From JANXQG01 sp963775975 (GTDB lineage: Bacteria; Planctomycetota; Planctomycetia; Pirellulales; Thermoguttaceae), in NCBI GenBank assembly GCA_963775975.1, contig CAVZKX010000003.1, forward strand, positions 806,001-870,000: a stretch of DNA of 64,000 nucleotides. Direction: 5' to 3'. The first letter of the stretch is position 1. Every line of letters begins with the position of its first letter. Shown piece after piece: positions 21,510-30,267 of the stretch. Below the pieces are notes generated by a model, which worked only from the letters and a program-made list of their open reading frames with translations, made no database searches and was not told where the DNA came from. The position numbers and the translations under genes are program-made.

Positions 21510-22514
21510 ATGGCCCATCGCACCGCCGACCACGAAGAAGCCGTCAACGCCGACTCGTTCCTCGATATCGTGGCGAGCGTCGTCAGCGTCATGATCATCA
21601 TGGTCATGATGACCGGGCTGAAGATCAAGAACACGCCGCCGGAAGCCGCTCTGACCGGCGAGGTCGCCCGTGCGGCCGGCGACCTGGCCCAAAAGGAGAC
21701 CGATGAGCGCTCCCTTCACGGCGAGATTAAAGCGCTGGAAAACGAAATGAATGAGGTGAAAGCCCAAACGGCCCTTCGCCAACGCGAGCGCGATATTCTC
21801 TCCCTGGCCGTGACGGGCCTCGACCAGCAACTCCGCGGAGCGCGGCGGCCCGCCGCAAATAATCCGACCGGCGATTTTTCCGCCAAAGTGGCCGACGCCC
21901 GCAATCGCCTGGAAATCCTCAATCGGCAACGCGAGGCAATCGAGAAATCGCCCACCGCCGCAGTGCAGATCGAAAGCTACAACACGCCGCTGGGCCACAC
22001 GGTCGTCGGCCGCGAGGCGCATTTCCAGGTGAAGAACGGCCGCATCGCCTACGTGCCGCTTAGTGAGTTGGTCGACCGGGCGGTCGACGACATCAAACAC
22101 AAGGCCTATAAGCTTTCCGGGCACTCCGAGCTGTCCGACACCGTCGGCCCGATCGAAGGCTTCCGCATGACCTACATGATCCGCCTTCGTCCGCCGACGA
22201 CCGAAGAAATTCAAGAGTCCAACAGCCAGCGGCCGCGAATCGAAGACCGCTTCGTCATGCGGCCCGTCGGCGACGACATCGGCGAAACGATTGACGAAGC
22301 CTTGCAGCCTAACTCGCAGTTTCACCAGGTCATCACCGGCCGCCAGGCGAAAGACGCCACGATCACGCTCTGGACCTATCCCGGCAGCTTCGACGACTTC
22401 CGCCGGTTGAAGAAAGATCTCTACCGCGGCGGCTTCCCGGTCGCCGCCCGCCCTTTGCCCGACGGCGTGCCGATTAGCGGCTCATCGCACGGCAGCAAGT
22501 CGACGGCGGAGTGA
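21510..22514 (+). CDS. ExbD/TolR-like membrane protein
   Basis: A 334-aa protein with an N-terminal ExbD-like membrane segment containing an Asp at the expected place (NADSFLDIVASVVSVMIIMVMMTGL), then a coiled coil (LAQKETDERSLHGEIKALEN) to about residue 150 and a C-terminal mixed domain with the VGREAHFQVKNGRIAYVPL and YPGSFDDFRRLKKDLYRGG blocks. Third gene of the MotA-like operon. The 128-bp spacer before it includes reiterated ACTAAGTACT motifs. The pair with 19122 parallels ExbD heterodimers. Substrate unknown. Confidence 0.8.
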   Translation: MAHRTADHEEAVNADSFLDIVASVVSVMIIMVMMTGLKIKNTPPEAALTGEVARAAGDLAQKETDERSLHGEIKALENEMNEVKAQTALRQRERDILSLAVTGLDQQLRGARRPAANNPTGDFSAKVADARNRLEILNRQREAIEKSPTAAVQIESYNTPLGHTVVGREAHFQVKNGRIAYVPLSELVDRAVDDIKHKAYKLSGHSELSDTVGPIEGFRMTYMIRLRPPTTEEIQESNSQRPRIEDRFVMRPVGDDIGETIDEALQPNSQFHQVITGRQAKDATITLWTYPGSFDDFRRLKKDLYRGGFPVAARPLPDGVPISGSSHGSKSTAE

Positions 22515-22520
22515 GTTCGT

Positions 22521-22552
22521 CTCCCCTCTCCCGCCGGGAAAGGGCCAGGGTA
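22521..22552. repeat. CCCTCTCCC / GGGCCAGGG hairpin repeat, copy 2
   Basis: CTCCCCTCTCCCGCCGGGAA followed by AGGGCCAGGGT forms a hairpin and is a diverged, inverted version of the repeat at 7255-7288. It begins 7 bp after the stop of the preceding gene. The rest of 22515-22826 holds no gene that I can support and should contain the promoter of the sigma factor gene. Confidence 0.55.
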
Positions 22553-22826
22553 TGGACGCGGCAGTGCACGCCGCGATCGCCGGCAAAGTCGCATCAAACG
22601 TGGCAGCCCGAAAAGTCTCATGCGTTTGCATCCGCAATTGTGGGCCTATACAATAACAGCACTACCTCGGCGCGACGAATTCTCCGTAGGACGGCAGTTC
22701 GAGTCCGTCCCAATGGAAAATCAGAGTACCGCCCAAAGGTACCGCTCTGACGACGCGGCAATACTGCCGTTGCGATAGGCACACGAACTTACCGACTGTC
22801 CCGACTGAAGGCGCTCGATTCTCGGC

Positions 22827-23417
22827 ATGAATCCCCAGGCGACCCTCTTGCAACGTATGGCGGCCGGCGATCCATTGGCCGTCGATGGATGCTTGACGAA
22901 GTATCGCGGGCTGGTCTGGTCGATCGCCCGGCGTTTTTCCGGCAATCATGCCGATGCGGAAGACGCCGTTCAGGAGGTTTTCATCGAGCTGTGGCGGCAT
23001 GCGGCGAGGTTCGATCCGGCACTTGCCTCGGAAATCACGTTTGTCGGCACCATCGCCCGGCGGCGGCTGATCGATCGCAAGCGGCGACAATCGAGCCGGC
23101 CGCAGGTGGCGCAGGTGAATGCCGAACTAGTTGCCGCGTCGCGATCGGTAACAGACGACCTGGAGAGTATCGAGGAAGGGCGCCGCGCCCGCGGCCTAAT
23201 GGAAACACTCCGCCCTGAGCAGCGGCGCGTGCTGGAACTCTCCATCGACCAAGATCTTACCCAGCAGGAAATCGCCAAGGCCACCAGTCTGCCGCTGGGA
23301 ACGGTAAAGACCCACGCCCGCCGCGGTTTAATGCGGCTAAGGGAATTGTTGGAGACCGCTCCGACCCGATCCTTTGGCAACGATTCCGTCCAAGAAAAAC
23401 AGGGAGCCCCGCAGTGA
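22827..23417 (+). CDS. ECF-type RNA polymerase sigma factor
   Basis: A 196-aa two-domain sigma factor. Sigma-2: LVWSIARRFSGNHADAEDAV and WRHAARFDPALASEITFVGTIARRRLIDRKRR, including the core-binding and -10 recognition parts. Sigma-4: LRPEQRRVLELSIDQ and LTQQEIAKATSLPLGTVKT, an HTH for the -35 element. It resembles the SigK-like ECF group. Its last codon overlaps the start of the next gene by four bases (GTGA), a sign of translational coupling, so the cobalamin-binding protein there is the likely regulator. No classical zinc anti-sigma gene is adjacent. Start ATG 22827. Confidence 0.92.
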   Translation: MNPQATLLQRMAAGDPLAVDGCLTKYRGLVWSIARRFSGNHADAEDAVQEVFIELWRHAARFDPALASEITFVGTIARRRLIDRKRRQSSRPQVAQVNAELVAASRSVTDDLESIEEGRRARGLMETLRPEQRRVLELSIDQDLTQQEIAKATSLPLGTVKTHARRGLMRLRELLETAPTRSFGNDSVQEKQGAPQ

Positions 23418-24487
23418 CGCAATCCGCACAAGCACTTGCCAACATTCTCAAAAACGGCGCTCGCGCCTTCGCCGGTTTTGCCGCCGCGGAAGCGGAGACA
23501 ATTGGTGCACCGGTAGCTGCGGATGCTTCGGCCCGACACTTCGACGGCTGGCAAGACCTGCTCGCCGCGCGACTGGAGGACCTTTCCGCGGCCGTCGCGA
23601 CCGCGCGGCCGGAGCTATTCGGCCAACAGGTTCTTTGGACGGCAACGGCCCTGAAGGCCCGAGGCGTGCATCCCGAGTCGCTTCGCGCTAGGCTAGAGGC
23701 ATTACAGCGCATTCTCACCGAGCAAATTCCCGGAGACTTGGCGCCGCTGGCGACGATGCCTATCGACCGTTCGCTGGCGGCGCTGGATGGCGAACCGGTC
23801 GGGCTGACGCCGCGCTTGTCGGCGGATACGCCCGAAGAGCAACTTGCGTCGCGATATTTGGTGGCAATCCTTGAAGGAAACCGCCGCGAGGCGAGCCGCC
23901 TCATCCTTGAAGCGGCCGGCGTCGGACAAAGCGTCGAACAACTTTACCTGCGAGTTCTCCAACCCGCTCAAGAGGAATTGGGCCGTATGTGGGTGCTCGG
24001 CGAAATCAATGTGGCAGAGGAACATTTTGCCACTGCCACCACGCGGTTTGTCATGGCGCAACTTCATGCTCGCCAACTTTGCCGCTCGGCCAACGGTAAG
24101 ACGCTCCTTGCCGCGGCGGTGGCCGGCAATCAACACGACTTGGGAATCCAAATGGTGGCCGACCTGCTTGAGAGCAATGGCTGGCGAGCGATACTATTGG
24201 CGGCCAACGTGCCAAATGAAGACCTTGCGGAAGCGGTCGAATTCTACGACGCCGATCTCGTCGCGCTGGCATTCTCGATGCCCGGCCAACTGCCCGCGCT
24301 GAAAGACGCCATTGCCGCCATCCGCGGCAGCCAGCTCGGATCGCGTGTCAAGATCATCGTCGGAGGCTGCCGTCTGCCGGATGCTGCACAGATCGTCAAA
24401 TCCTTCGGGGCGGACGGCTTCGCTACCGATGCTTTGCAAGCAGTCGCGCTGGCCAATGAGCTTGTCCGGGTGCAGGCAGAGGAATAG
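23414..24487 (+). CDS. Stand-alone cobalamin-binding sensor with CarH-type photoreceptor motif
   Basis: A 357-aa cytoplasmic protein. Residues about 1-130 are a helical region with no HTH that I recognise. Residues about 140-225 form a four-helix B12 cap domain with the Wx9EH motif (Trp193, Glu203, His204), and 229-350 a Rossmann-like B12-binding domain with NQHDLG, His241 being the expected lower cobalt ligand. Spacing (W to E 10, E to ligand His 38) closely follows CarH/LitR adenosylcobalamin photoreceptors. CarH carries a MerR-like HTH, absent here; instead the gene is coupled to a sigma factor. I infer a light- or B12-dependent regulator of that sigma factor. A methyltransferase-type corrinoid protein is the alternative, but no methyltransferase lies nearby. 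Confidence 0.85.
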   Translation: MTQSAQALANILKNGARAFAGFAAAEAETIGAPVAADASARHFDGWQDLLAARLEDLSAAVATARPELFGQQVLWTATALKARGVHPESLRARLEALQRILTEQIPGDLAPLATMPIDRSLAALDGEPVGLTPRLSADTPEEQLASRYLVAILEGNRREASRLILEAAGVGQSVEQLYLRVLQPAQEELGRMWVLGEINVAEEHFATATTRFVMAQLHARQLCRSANGKTLLAAAVAGNQHDLGIQMVADLLESNGWRAILLAANVPNEDLAEAVEFYDADLVALAFSMPGQLPALKDAIAAIRGSQLGSRVKIIVGGCRLPDAAQIVKSFGADGFATDALQAVALANELVRVQAEE

Positions 24488-24584
24488 GTTGCCGCGCTTG
24501 ATACAAAGCCCCTGCATTGCCCGCAGACCAATGTGGTCCACGGGCAATGCGGGGAATTGCCTCATCTGTCCAGCAAGCGGATTT

Positions 24585-24815
24585 TTAGCGACTCGCGTGG
24601 GCGATCGCCATCCGACTGTGGCTCCGTTCGGTGGTCGCGGCCAACGCCGCCAGCGCGACTCCCGCTACGCCGACTAGCGAGTAAACAAGCCGGCTCAACG
24701 CGGAGGCGGGCCCAAACAGGGCCGCCACAAGATCGAATTGAAACAAACCGATAAGGCCCCAATTCAGAGCGCCAATCACAACCAATGCCAATGCAATCCA
24801 ATAAGCGGATTTCAT
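24585..24815 (-). CDS. DUF378-family small membrane protein
   Basis: A 76-aa protein matching DUF378 (YuzA-like): MKSAYWIALALVVIGALNWG, then FDLVAALFGP and SRLVYSLVGVAGVALAAL, giving two membrane helices with the typical NWGLIG motif. ATG 24815 follows TTGGAG at 8 bp and fits the family; an upstream start at 24881 would add 22 unlike residues. It converges on the B12-sensor gene. Function unknown. Confidence 0.85.
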   Translation of the reverse strand: MKSAYWIALALVVIGALNWGLIGLFQFDLVAALFGPASALSRLVYSLVGVAGVALAALAATTERSHSRMAIAHASR

Positions 24816-24917
24816 AATCGAGTCTCCAATGCTTTCGTGAGGAAGGGTTAAAACAAGCGTCCGTTCAGTACACTCATCCATGCGAACTCATTTGCCTCAA
24901 GGCGAATGCGCACGATT

Positions 24918-25544
24918 CTATCGGCCCTCGCGGACCGATCTCAAGGGAATCTGCACTTCAAAAAAATTCTTTTCCGCGGGCACAAAGGGACTGTTGTAGC
25001 CCATCACCCGCATAGGGCCGGCAATCGCGAAGTTGGTCTTGTTCTCTTCGAGAAACCGCAGCAGTTCCTTCTGGGCCGTTGCGACCGCAGCCGCCGTCCG
25101 CTGGCCGCGGCAGCCAATACTGACAACCTGCATCGCCAGCACGTCGTTGACGGTAACGTCGCCCTGGTTTCCCGTCTTGCCGAGTTCGGGCGATCCATAA
25201 AGGAACGACATCGACCGCTCGCCGGGCTTTTTGGCTTGGGCATCGCCGTAGTCCATTTCCACCGGGGCAGTCATCGCGATGCTGTTTTGCTGAATGTGAC
25301 CGAAGAGCTTCCAAAACTCGCTCAAGCCGGAGGCCGTCGCCCTTCGGTAGGCCGGGTACTCTTTGATTTCAACTTGCCCGACCGGCGTGTATTTGGGAAA
25401 CCCGCGCGGCATTTCGGCTTCTTTGATCGGCTGAAACTCTTCCGCCCGCACAACATCGCTGCATAATGCACCACGAAGGAAGATGGTCACGCCGGCAAAG
25501 GTCGAAAAGGTCAGGACGTAGAGCGTTCGCGGGGTAATTTTCAT
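24918..25544 (-). CDS. SOUL-family heme-binding protein
   Basis: A 208-aa exported or membrane-anchored protein: N-terminal hydrophobic segment (TLYVLTFSTFAGVTIFLRG), then the SOUL domain: VGQVEIKEYPAYRRATASG, EFWKLFGHIQQNSIAMTAPV, SMSFLYGSPE and a C-terminal NSPFVPAEKNFFEVQIPL. SOUL/HBP proteins bind heme or other tetrapyrroles. ATG 25544 was chosen because the upstream 13 residues are unlike a signal. Neighbours (FAS1, DUF378 on the same strand) and the facing B12 sensor suggest a tetrapyrrole- or light-stress-linked set, which is inference. Confidence 0.88.
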   Translation of the reverse strand: MKITPRTLYVLTFSTFAGVTIFLRGALCSDVVRAEEFQPIKEAEMPRGFPKYTPVGQVEIKEYPAYRRATASGLSEFWKLFGHIQQNSIAMTAPVEMDYGDAQAKKPGERSMSFLYGSPELGKTGNQGDVTVNDVLAMQVVSIGCRGQRTAAAVATAQKELLRFLEENKTNFAIAGPMRVMGYNSPFVPAEKNFFEVQIPLRSVREGR

Positions 25545-25628
25545 AGTCTGCCTCTGTTCAAGGGGATCGAGGTATGCTTCCACTAGTGTTCGCTTGCGGG
25601 CCGCATGCGGATTCAGCGATGAAAAAAG

Positions 25629-25660
25629 AAAGGGGGCAAGTTGCCCCCTTTTTAATCGGC
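25629..25660 (-). terminator. Terminator downstream of the fasciclin gene
   Basis: A symmetrical AAAGGGGGCAA / TTGCCCCCTTT stem (25629-25651). On the minus strand a T-rich tract (CTTTCTTTTTTC, 25621-25632) follows, just after the fasciclin stop at 25663; the plus strand also shows CCCCCTTTTT, so it may work both ways. Confidence 0.75.
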
Positions 25661-25662
25661 CG

Positions 25663-26187
25663 TTATTTGGGCAGGATTACGGCGTCAATAACATGGATTA
25701 TGCCGTTGGAGCATTCGATATCGGTCTTCACCACATTGGCACCGTCCACTTTGACCTTGCCGCCGTTGACCTGAATCTTAACCGACGATCCCTGGACAGT
25801 CTTCGCCTCCGAGAGCTTGACAACGTCTTTGGCCATGACCTTGCCGGGCACGACGTGATAGGTGAGAATCGCCGTCAGCTTCGCCTTATTCTCCGGCTGA
25901 AGAAGCGATTCAAGCGTGCCCGCAGGCAGCTTGGCAAAGGCTTTGTCCGTCGGGGCGAAGACGGTAAACGGTCCCTCGCCTTTCAGGGTCTCCACCAGTC
26001 CGGCGGCCTTCAATGCGGCAGCCAAAGTCTTGAAGTTGCCGGCGGCGACGGCGGTTTCAACGATGTCCTTTGGCTGAGCTTGATCGGCAAACGTCGGCAT
26101 CAATTTGCAGCTTCCTGCCGCCCAGAGCGAACGGGTCCCTGTGAAAATAACGGTACCCAACACAACCATTTTGAAAAAGGCTTTCAT
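25663..26187 (-). CDS. Secreted fasciclin (FAS1) domain protein
   Basis: A 174-aa protein: signal peptide (KAFFKMVVLGTVIFTGTRSL, cleaved near WAAG), then one FAS1 domain: DIVETAVAAGNFKTLAAAL, the H1-like GPFTVFAPTDKAFAKLP and the H2-like IIHVIDAVILPK end. FAS1 domains mediate adhesion or extracellular binding. ATG 26187 has AAGGAG upstream; the preceding GTG codon is less likely. It precedes the SOUL and DUF378 genes on the same strand but is separated from them by a terminator. Confidence 0.9.
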   Translation of the reverse strand: MKAFFKMVVLGTVIFTGTRSLWAAGSCKLMPTFADQAQPKDIVETAVAAGNFKTLAAALKAAGLVETLKGEGPFTVFAPTDKAFAKLPAGTLESLLQPENKAKLTAILTYHVVPGKVMAKDVVKLSEAKTVQGSSVKIQVNGGKVKVDGANVVKTDIECSNGIIHVIDAVILPK

Positions 26188-26501
26188 CACACATCTCCTT
26201 GCGAGTGTTCACTGGTGGCGGACCACTCGGCCCGGCTTTCATGTCACCGTCGAACTGCCACATTGTTCGCGGCGGTCGGGTGAGTGGATTCAGCCGAAGG
26301 CAAAAAAGATCGACGCGCGTGTAGCTACTTTTCACAACTTGCCCCCTGAAGATGTGAAAGCGATAGCACGGCCCTACTTTTGACCGTGGTCCTACAGCTT
26401 TACGGTTGAACTGCTGCCATAGTGCTCGCCCACCGCGCGGCCGCTGAGATCGGCCAGCCGCACGGCCAGTACCAGGGCCGTCACCGCCGGCTGCCGCGGC
26501 C

Positions 26502-26996
26502 TCACGAAAACGCCGAGTCCGGGTCGGAGTTCGGCTTGGCGAGTTTCAAGGCCGCCTTGACGGCATCCTCGTCGCTGTAATCGCTCATCGCCACCAGCGC
26601 GTCGCGGCATTTCTTCCATCGCGGCGGGATATGAAGATTCGACGACCCGGCGTAGGCGTTTAGCGCGCTATCGACGCTCCCCAAGGCCTCATAGTATCGG
26701 GCCAATACCCGCGACGTGATCTGCACGCCCTTGCGATCGGAAGTCAGAATATCGGCCGGAGTCCAATTGCAGTCCGACGGGTAGTTATCTCTCGCCCAGA
26801 TATTGGCCAGCGTCACCGTGCTCGGCTCAACCTGCCCGAACCCGACCGCCCCCTGCTTCCAGCCGATTTGCCGGGCGTTGGCGAAGTTGGACTCTTCCCA
26901 AAAAATGGCCAGGATCAACTCGTCGGGAAAGTTCTGCCAGTAATCCAAGTGATACTTATCGACGAGATCCGCCATCGTGTAGAAGTTCAATCCCAT
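26502..26996 (-). CDS. Lysozyme-like / lytic transglycosylase-type protein
   Basis: A 164-aa protein with an SLT-like core: LILAIFWEESNFANAR carries the catalytic-type Glu followed by Ser, GAVGFGQVEPSTV matches the GAxGxxQxxPxT motif, and DSALNAYAGSS matches the AYNAG block. Such enzymes cleave peptidoglycan. There is no signal peptide, which is odd for a cell-wall enzyme and suggests delivery by another route or a phage/secretion origin. The 300-bp gap 26188-26501 shows no further gene. Confidence 0.68.
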   Translation of the reverse strand: MGLNFYTMADLVDKYHLDYWQNFPDELILAIFWEESNFANARQIGWKQGAVGFGQVEPSTVTLANIWARDNYPSDCNWTPADILTSDRKGVQITSRVLARYYEALGSVDSALNAYAGSSNLHIPPRWKKCRDALVAMSDYSDEDAVKAALKLAKPNSDPDSAFS

Positions 26997-27180
26997 AGCC
27001 CGCCTCCCCAGACGTTGAAGTTCATAAAATGCTCAAGTACTATCTACAATAATACCTTACGCATGCTCGAACGCGGTGTGAACACCAGCAACTCCGCGCA
27101 ATCGTCCAGTGCTTCATCGCGAAATCGCGAAAAGGCGAAAACACGAGCGGCGTGTTCTCATGGCGGCATTGCTGGCCTGT

Positions 27181-27558
27181 TCACGCTCCTGCTTCCAACG
27201 GCGATATGCTCGTCCAGTAGCCGAAAGGCACTTCTGTAATTTCCCGCAATTGCTTATCCAACGCTGCCACTACCTCGTCGGCAAGCAAAGGACAAGGTTG
27301 CATCGCACGAAAGTGGGAGTATAGGCGAGCCATTTCTCGGCAAGGAAACTGCCACACCGAGCCGACTCCGAGACCGAGCGAGGGATCATACAATAGTAAC
27401 AGCGTCAACGTTCCTCCAAGGTCATGCGGTCGCGTAAGCTCCCAGCCCGAGTTTCCTCGCGGGCACTTTTCAATGAGGCACGATTCCGCCCGCGCGAACT
27501 GTTCCACCGCATCGGCAATTCGAGCAAACACTCGCTCGATATCTTCAATCATTCCCAT
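27181..27558 (-). CDS. Hypothetical protein
   Basis: A 125-aa soluble protein, start ATG 27558, five bases downstream of the glycosidase-like gene's stop, so probably in the same transcript. Acidic helical N-terminus (MIEDIERVFARIADAVEQF), then a mixed domain with LGGTLTLLLLYDPSLGLGVG. No family recognised. Confidence 0.55.
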   Translation of the reverse strand: MGMIEDIERVFARIADAVEQFARAESCLIEKCPRGNSGWELTRPHDLGGTLTLLLLYDPSLGLGVGSVWQFPCREMARLYSHFRAMQPCPLLADEVVAALDKQLREITEVPFGYWTSISPLEAGA

Positions 27559-27563
27559 AACAA

Positions 27564-28813
27564 TCAGCTACCAGCGTGCTTGGTGACAGCGTCAATCTCA
27601 TAAAGGTGAACGGCACTGGCCTCAAAATCATCCTTGAACCGCCCGGCCTGCATGAAGATCGTGCGGTTCTCGCCAATCACGTGAACTGTTGCCGAGCCCG
27701 GCGCGCCCGCTAGTCGAAAGTTGGCCTTGGCTGGGCTGTTCTCCATCCGCACGGCGAAGAGATAGGTCAATCCGCCCCGACTTCTAGCCGCAATGGCGAT
27801 GCCGTGCGGCCCTAGAAGCCGAGCCATATCCGGGGAAACATCCGCCGGACTGACCGTCACCGCGGCGGCATCGAGCAGCGCTGGACTGTTGATCACGGGG
27901 GCTAATTCTCGGACTTGACGATTGATTGTCTCGACCGCCTTCGCCATCTCTTTGTCCGCCAGCAGGCCCGCCTCGATAAACCGCGGCTTGAACTGGTGGG
28001 CGAAATAAATGATCCCCTGTGAACCGTGGATGATCGACATCCAGACCTCGGCTTTCACTTGCTCCGGTGTGGGCTTGGTCTTCGTGTTGTCGATCCTTGT
28101 ACATTCGATGCAGTTCCAAACGAGCCGGTCGCGACCGGCCCAACCGCGCAACCGCTCGACACCGTGCGCCACGTACCAGAGCTTTCCAGCAATGGCCGGC
28201 TTATCGTGGACTGCCGGGTAGATGTCGAAGGAGACGATGTCGCCGCCGCGTACGTACTGCGCATAATCTTCGGGATGATTACTCCTCGCGCCGCGCCCAT
28301 ACCAGCCGTCCCACGCCACGCCTTGGCCGAGGTTGAGCATGACCGGCCGCGACGGATCGTTCGCCTTGATTTTTCGGTACGCTTCGACGATCTTTTCCGG
28401 CGCGACCGGCGGACCGTAGCCCTTTCCGCCGGGAAGCTCCTGCGCGTTGTCCGGCTCGTCGCCGTGCATCCAGCCGACAATCGACTTCTCGTCGAGATGC
28501 TTCAGCGCGTAGTCGTTTTGCTCGCAAATGACCGGCATAGCGTGCCGTTTCAACTCCGCGATCTGCTCGGCAGTTGGACCTTGCCACAAGGCTACATAGA
28601 GATTGATGCCGATGGCCTGGTACTTGGCAGCATTGCGGGGATCGGGAAGACACTCGCGTCCCTTGCCGGGCCATTTTGCCAACGAGTGTAGGCGGTCGGG
28701 TCCGATTTCTTTTCTTGTGCGAGGCAACAGATCGGCCAGGCGAAGGCAACCATGAAAGCGGCGACCAGCCGATGCAGGCATTTGGTCTGGTTTGGCTTGA
28801 TGGCGGCTTGCAT
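27564..28813 (-). CDS. Secreted glycoside hydrolase-like protein (frameshifted)
   Basis: A predicted exported protein of about 400 aa. The N-terminal signal (LHRLVAAFMVAFAWPICCLA, cleavage before QEKK) lies in one frame and the body in another; the switch is near 28640, between ASVFPI and DPRNAAKYQAIGINLYVALW. Homologues as I recall them have a few more residues here, so a small deletion is possible. The body looks like a TIM-barrel glycosidase: SIVGWMHGDEPDNAQ, SFDIYPAV, CIECTRI and GSQGIIYFAHQFKP. The Glu residues in GDEPD and ECTRI are candidate catalytic acids. Substrate unknown. Start ATG 28813 is chosen for the signal peptide. Confidence 0.72.
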
Positions 28814-28893
28814 TGTAGCGTTTGCGATGACCGGGGCGGCCGACATCAACCGACGATTTCTACTATTACGCCGTCTACGGCAACACGGCAGAC

Positions 28894-28962
28894 TATCGAA
28901 GCCCGACGCGCAAGCGAGGCTCGCATACGGCGCCGGCCTCGCTTGCGCGTCGGGCTTCGATA
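28894..28962. repeat. CGCAAGCGAGG hairpin repeat, copy 3
   Basis: The best copy of this family: two 27-bp arms (28894-28920 and 28936-28962) are perfect reverse complements around a 15-base loop. It lies between the starts and ends of genes, 14 bp from the transaldolase stop, and could terminate that minus-strand transcript. Related copies are at 1-52 and 2429-2493, and a decayed half-copy at 32890-32916. Confidence 0.9.
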
Positions 28963-28975
28963 GCCCACAGGACGG

Positions 28976-30028
28976 TTACCGCCCGGCGCCGACTGGGCGC
29001 TTCTCGGCAACGGTCGCCAGCAGCTTCTTTTGCGGCTCGGCGAACTTGGAAATGCCCTCTTCCATGAGCACTTTTTCAAGCTTGGCGATGTCGACTTTGT
29101 CGTCGATTTCCTTAACGACCTCGGAGGGGGGCAGGCGATCGATTTGCCGAGTGAACGTCTGTCCGCTCTTGGCCGCGGCTTCATTCGTGGCGGGCGGATT
29201 GGTCTGGATGTCGTCGCCGGCCAGTGCTTGGACGTATTTCCAAGGCGCGTCCTCCTTGCGCTTCGTGCCCATGCTGGCGAAGACGATCTCCTGCTCCAAC
29301 CGTGTGGGATGCTGCTTCCAAAAGGCCTGGTTGTCGGCCCACATCCGCTTCGCGATTAGACATCCCACCTCGCCCTGTGCGGCTGGGCTGAGCGAGGAGA
29401 CTTGCTTCAGCGTGTAGGCGTCGATGCGCGACACGAAGATGCTATAGACCGATTTGAAGTTGTCCAAGCTGCTCCGTTTTTGCGCGCCGCGCCAGATGGC
29501 GTCGCGGGCGGCCACGTATTGACGGTTCGTGAAGATCAGCGTGACGTTCAGGTTTATGCCCGCAGCCACAAGCGGTTCCATGGCGCGGATTCCACCCGGC
29601 GTGGCGGGGATTTTGATAAAGCGGTTGCTCTGGGCTTCGTACCAGCGTTTGCCCAACTCGATATACTGTGCGGCGCGATCGGCATCGGAGATATTCGCCT
29701 CAGGATCCTCCAGCAGGGGATCGAGTTCGAAGCTGACATAGCCGTCATTACCCTTAGTCTGCTCCCATACGGGCAGAAAGAGCCGCTGCGCACGGCGCAC
29801 CAGCGTATCGGTCAAATCCCAGGCAATGTCGTGATCGGACTGCCCGCCACCGCTCGCCTGCTCAAGCTCGCGATCGAGCACGCCGGCGACAATCAGGTCG
29901 GACACAATGATGGGGTTCGAAGTCGCACCTGAGATGCCAAGCGCCCGATCGCGCTGCATCAACTGCGGATCGACCGAGTCAATCCAGATTTTCGAGCCGG
30001 CCGCGATAAGAGATTCGATGGGGTTCAT
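28976..30028 (-). CDS. tal: Transaldolase
   Basis: A 350-aa enzyme of the non-oxidative pentose phosphate pathway, moving a dihydroxyacetone unit from sedoheptulose 7-phosphate to glyceraldehyde 3-phosphate. IWIDSVDP, ISGATSNPIIV, RFIKIPATPGGIRAMEPL (Lys that forms the Schiff base) and NVTLIFTNRQYVAARDA are characteristic. The C-terminal QIDRLPPSEVVKEIDDKVD matches the longer mycobacterial-type transaldolase. Start ATG 30028 follows CGGAGG at 7 bp. Monocistronic; a hairpin repeat follows. Confidence 0.95.
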   Translation of the reverse strand: MNPIESLIAAGSKIWIDSVDPQLMQRDRALGISGATSNPIIVSDLIVAGVLDRELEQASGGGQSDHDIAWDLTDTLVRRAQRLFLPVWEQTKGNDGYVSFELDPLLEDPEANISDADRAAQYIELGKRWYEAQSNRFIKIPATPGGIRAMEPLVAAGINLNVTLIFTNRQYVAARDAIWRGAQKRSSLDNFKSVYSIFVSRIDAYTLKQVSSLSPAAQGEVGCLIAKRMWADNQAFWKQHPTRLEQEIVFASMGTKRKEDAPWKYVQALAGDDIQTNPPATNEAAAKSGQTFTRQIDRLPPSEVVKEIDDKVDIAKLEKVLMEEGISKFAEPQKKLLATVAEKRPVGAGR

Positions 30029-30267
30029 AACCAATCCTCCGTATTTGAACTGGATATTGTTCGTCCTCGGGGTGCAGTCGTGAACCCCCATATCGGGTGC
30101 ACGAAGAATCCGGGAAGAGGTAATGTTAGTCTGGATAAGTTGGAATAAGTTTTACTGTCGCGTTGATTTTGCCGATAACATAATTCACAGCCTTTTGGGT
30201 GAATTTAACGATTATAAGTGTTGTACGGGCAGATTCTGGCCGAATTAGGCAGTTGGAGGATGGTCTA

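Noticed and set aside
26392..26619. ORF at the 3' side of the transglycosylase-like gene
   Set aside because: It overlaps the 3' end of the better-supported gene in another frame and shows no motif.
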